From positions 1 to 7,200 of the forward strand of contig JAESTR010000187.1 of NCBI GenBank assembly GCA_016763495.1: DNA of 7,200 nt, in the 5' to 3' direction. The stretch is from Kordiimonadaceae bacterium (lineage in GTDB: Bacteria > Pseudomonadota > Alphaproteobacteria > Sphingomonadales > Kordiimonadaceae). The position numbers were made by a program, and so were the translations under genes. Position 1 is the first letter of the stretch; the number at the start of each line of letters is the position of its first letter. Shown piece by piece: positions 6,401 to 7,200 of the stretch. The notes below the pieces were generated by a model. That model had not been told where the DNA came from. It saw nothing but the letters and a program-made list of their open reading frames with translations, and did not search any database.

Positions 6401-6417
6401 GACCTCATATGTAGGTC
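6401..6417. promoter_or_regulatory. Inverted repeat in the gcrA/permease divergent spacer
   Basis: Five-base arms GACCT and AGGTC are separated by seven bases. It lies 24-40 bases upstream of the permease GTG and just upstream of the gcrA -35. It might be an operator acting on either gene. The arms are short, so chance is a real possibility. The remainder of the spacer shows only a weak plus-strand promoter (TTGCCA at 6384-6389, with poor -10 candidates near 6406-6413). Confidence 0.3.
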
Positions 6418-6440
6418 TAAGGTAAAAAAAGGAACGATTC

Positions 6441-7200
6441 GTGCCGTTAGAAGTGCAAAATAGCTATAGTGAATTGGGTTCAAGGACCATTGGACGGGTA
6501 AATTGGGTAGGGTTGGGGACTCTGTATCGGCGCGAGTCGCTCCGATTCATGAAGGTCTGGACCCAGACATTATTGGCCCCTGCAGTGACCACTATTTTAT
6601 TCATGGTGATCTTCTCTCTGGCACTTGGTGGCCGGGACCGCATGGTGGCAGATATGCCCTATGCGCAATTCCTTGCGCCAGGACTTATTCTTATGGCGAT
6701 ATTGCAAAATGCTTTCGCCAACACAAGCTCATCTATTTTAATTGCCAAAGTACAAGGCACCATTGTTGATAGCTTGATGCCACCTCTGTCTGCACTTGAG
6801 CTCACTATTGGGTATACCCTCGGCGGCATCACACGGGGTATTGTGGTTGGAATGTCTGTTACCCTAGCTTTTGTGCTTATGCCCGGCACTACAATTGCAG
6901 TGCATCATGTTTGGGCTATTCTCTATTTTGCTTTTGCCGCAAGCACCATGCTATCCCTCATCGGTGTATTAACAGGTATTTGGGCCGAAAAGTTCGACCA
7001 CTCAGCAGCCATCACCAATTTTGTCATTGCGCCTTTAAGCCTGCTTTCCGGTACATTCTATTCTATCGAGAGATTGAGCGAAGGCTGGCAGATATTTTCA
7101 AGCCTAAACCCCTTCTTCTATTTGATAGATGGTTTCAGATACGGCTTCATTGACCGCGCAGATAGCGACCTGTTGTTGGGCGTAAATTACACACTGGTGA
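6441..7200 (+). CDS. ABC-2 type transporter permease (3' end cut by window edge)
   Basis: This is the membrane subunit of an ABC exporter, of the ABC-2 (YadH-like) permease family. 253 codons are visible and the family's usual length is about 255-280, so only the extreme C-terminus should be missing. The GTG at 6441 is chosen because AAGGAA lies six bases upstream and the frame is closed by a TAA at 6423. The family block VNWVGLGTLYRRESLRFMKVW (20-40) lies upstream of the ATG at 6549, which rules out that later start. Further landmarks are QTLLAPAVTTILF (42-54), YAQFLAPGL (74-82), and SGTFYSIERLSEGW then LNPFFYLIDGFRYGF (203-236). Hydrophobic membrane segments lie near 45-63, 76-93, 122-148, 155-180 and 190-207. 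The cognate ATPase is not in the window and the substrate is unknown. Confidence 0.92.
   Translation, partial: MPLEVQNSYSELGSRTIGRVNWVGLGTLYRRESLRFMKVWTQTLLAPAVTTILFMVIFSLALGGRDRMVADMPYAQFLAPGLILMAILQNAFANTSSSILIAKVQGTIVDSLMPPLSALELTIGYTLGGITRGIVVGMSVTLAFVLMPGTTIAVHHVWAILYFAFAASTMLSLIGVLTGIWAEKFDHSAAITNFVIAPLSLLSGTFYSIERLSEGWQIFSSLNPFFYLIDGFRYGFIDRADSDLLLGVNYTLV

Overview
This looks like a chromosomal housekeeping region of an alphaproteobacterium with moderate GC content. The main clue is a clear gcrA gene, a cell-cycle regulator confined almost entirely to Alphaproteobacteria. An Rrf2-regulated suf operon and a cytochrome c'/c556-type protein also fit. The order or genus cannot be fixed from the sequence alone. 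No tRNA, rRNA, CRISPR array, transposase, phage gene or attachment site was seen.

Region 1 (1-2335, minus strand) is the start of a SUF iron-sulfur cluster assembly operon, in the order Rrf2/IscR-like regulator, sufB, sufC; sufC runs off the left edge. The regulator is preceded by a plausible sigma70-type promoter and a palindrome just downstream of the -10. This is the layout expected for autoregulation of cluster assembly.

Region 2 (2366-5226, plus strand, divergent from suf) is a tightly coupled three-gene unit. It encodes the alpha and beta subunits of a thiamine-diphosphate E1 2-oxoacid/acetoin-type dehydrogenase, followed by a five-helix cytochrome b561-type membrane protein. The genes overlap by 4 and 8 bases. 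No E2 or E3 gene follows; the unit ends at a hairpin terminator shared with the next, convergent gene.

Region 3 (5276-6301, minus strand) holds a secreted cytochrome c'/c556-like monoheme protein and, upstream of it, gcrA. The two are separated by a 141-base spacer with two hairpins. Region 4 (6441-7200, plus strand) is the first 253 codons of an ABC-2 type transporter permease, divergent from gcrA and cut by the right edge.

Two points stand out. First, the best ribosome-binding site in front of the E1 alpha gene serves a GTG in a different frame, so its annotated start may hide a one-base frameshift or a leader peptide. Second, GANTC, the methylation target read by GcrA, occurs 14 times by hand count, and eight of these fall in two short clusters, one at the gcrA/permease divergent region. 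I see no clear evidence of an undescribed defence or mobile system. The most unusual gene arrangement is the E1 pair coupled to a cytochrome b561.
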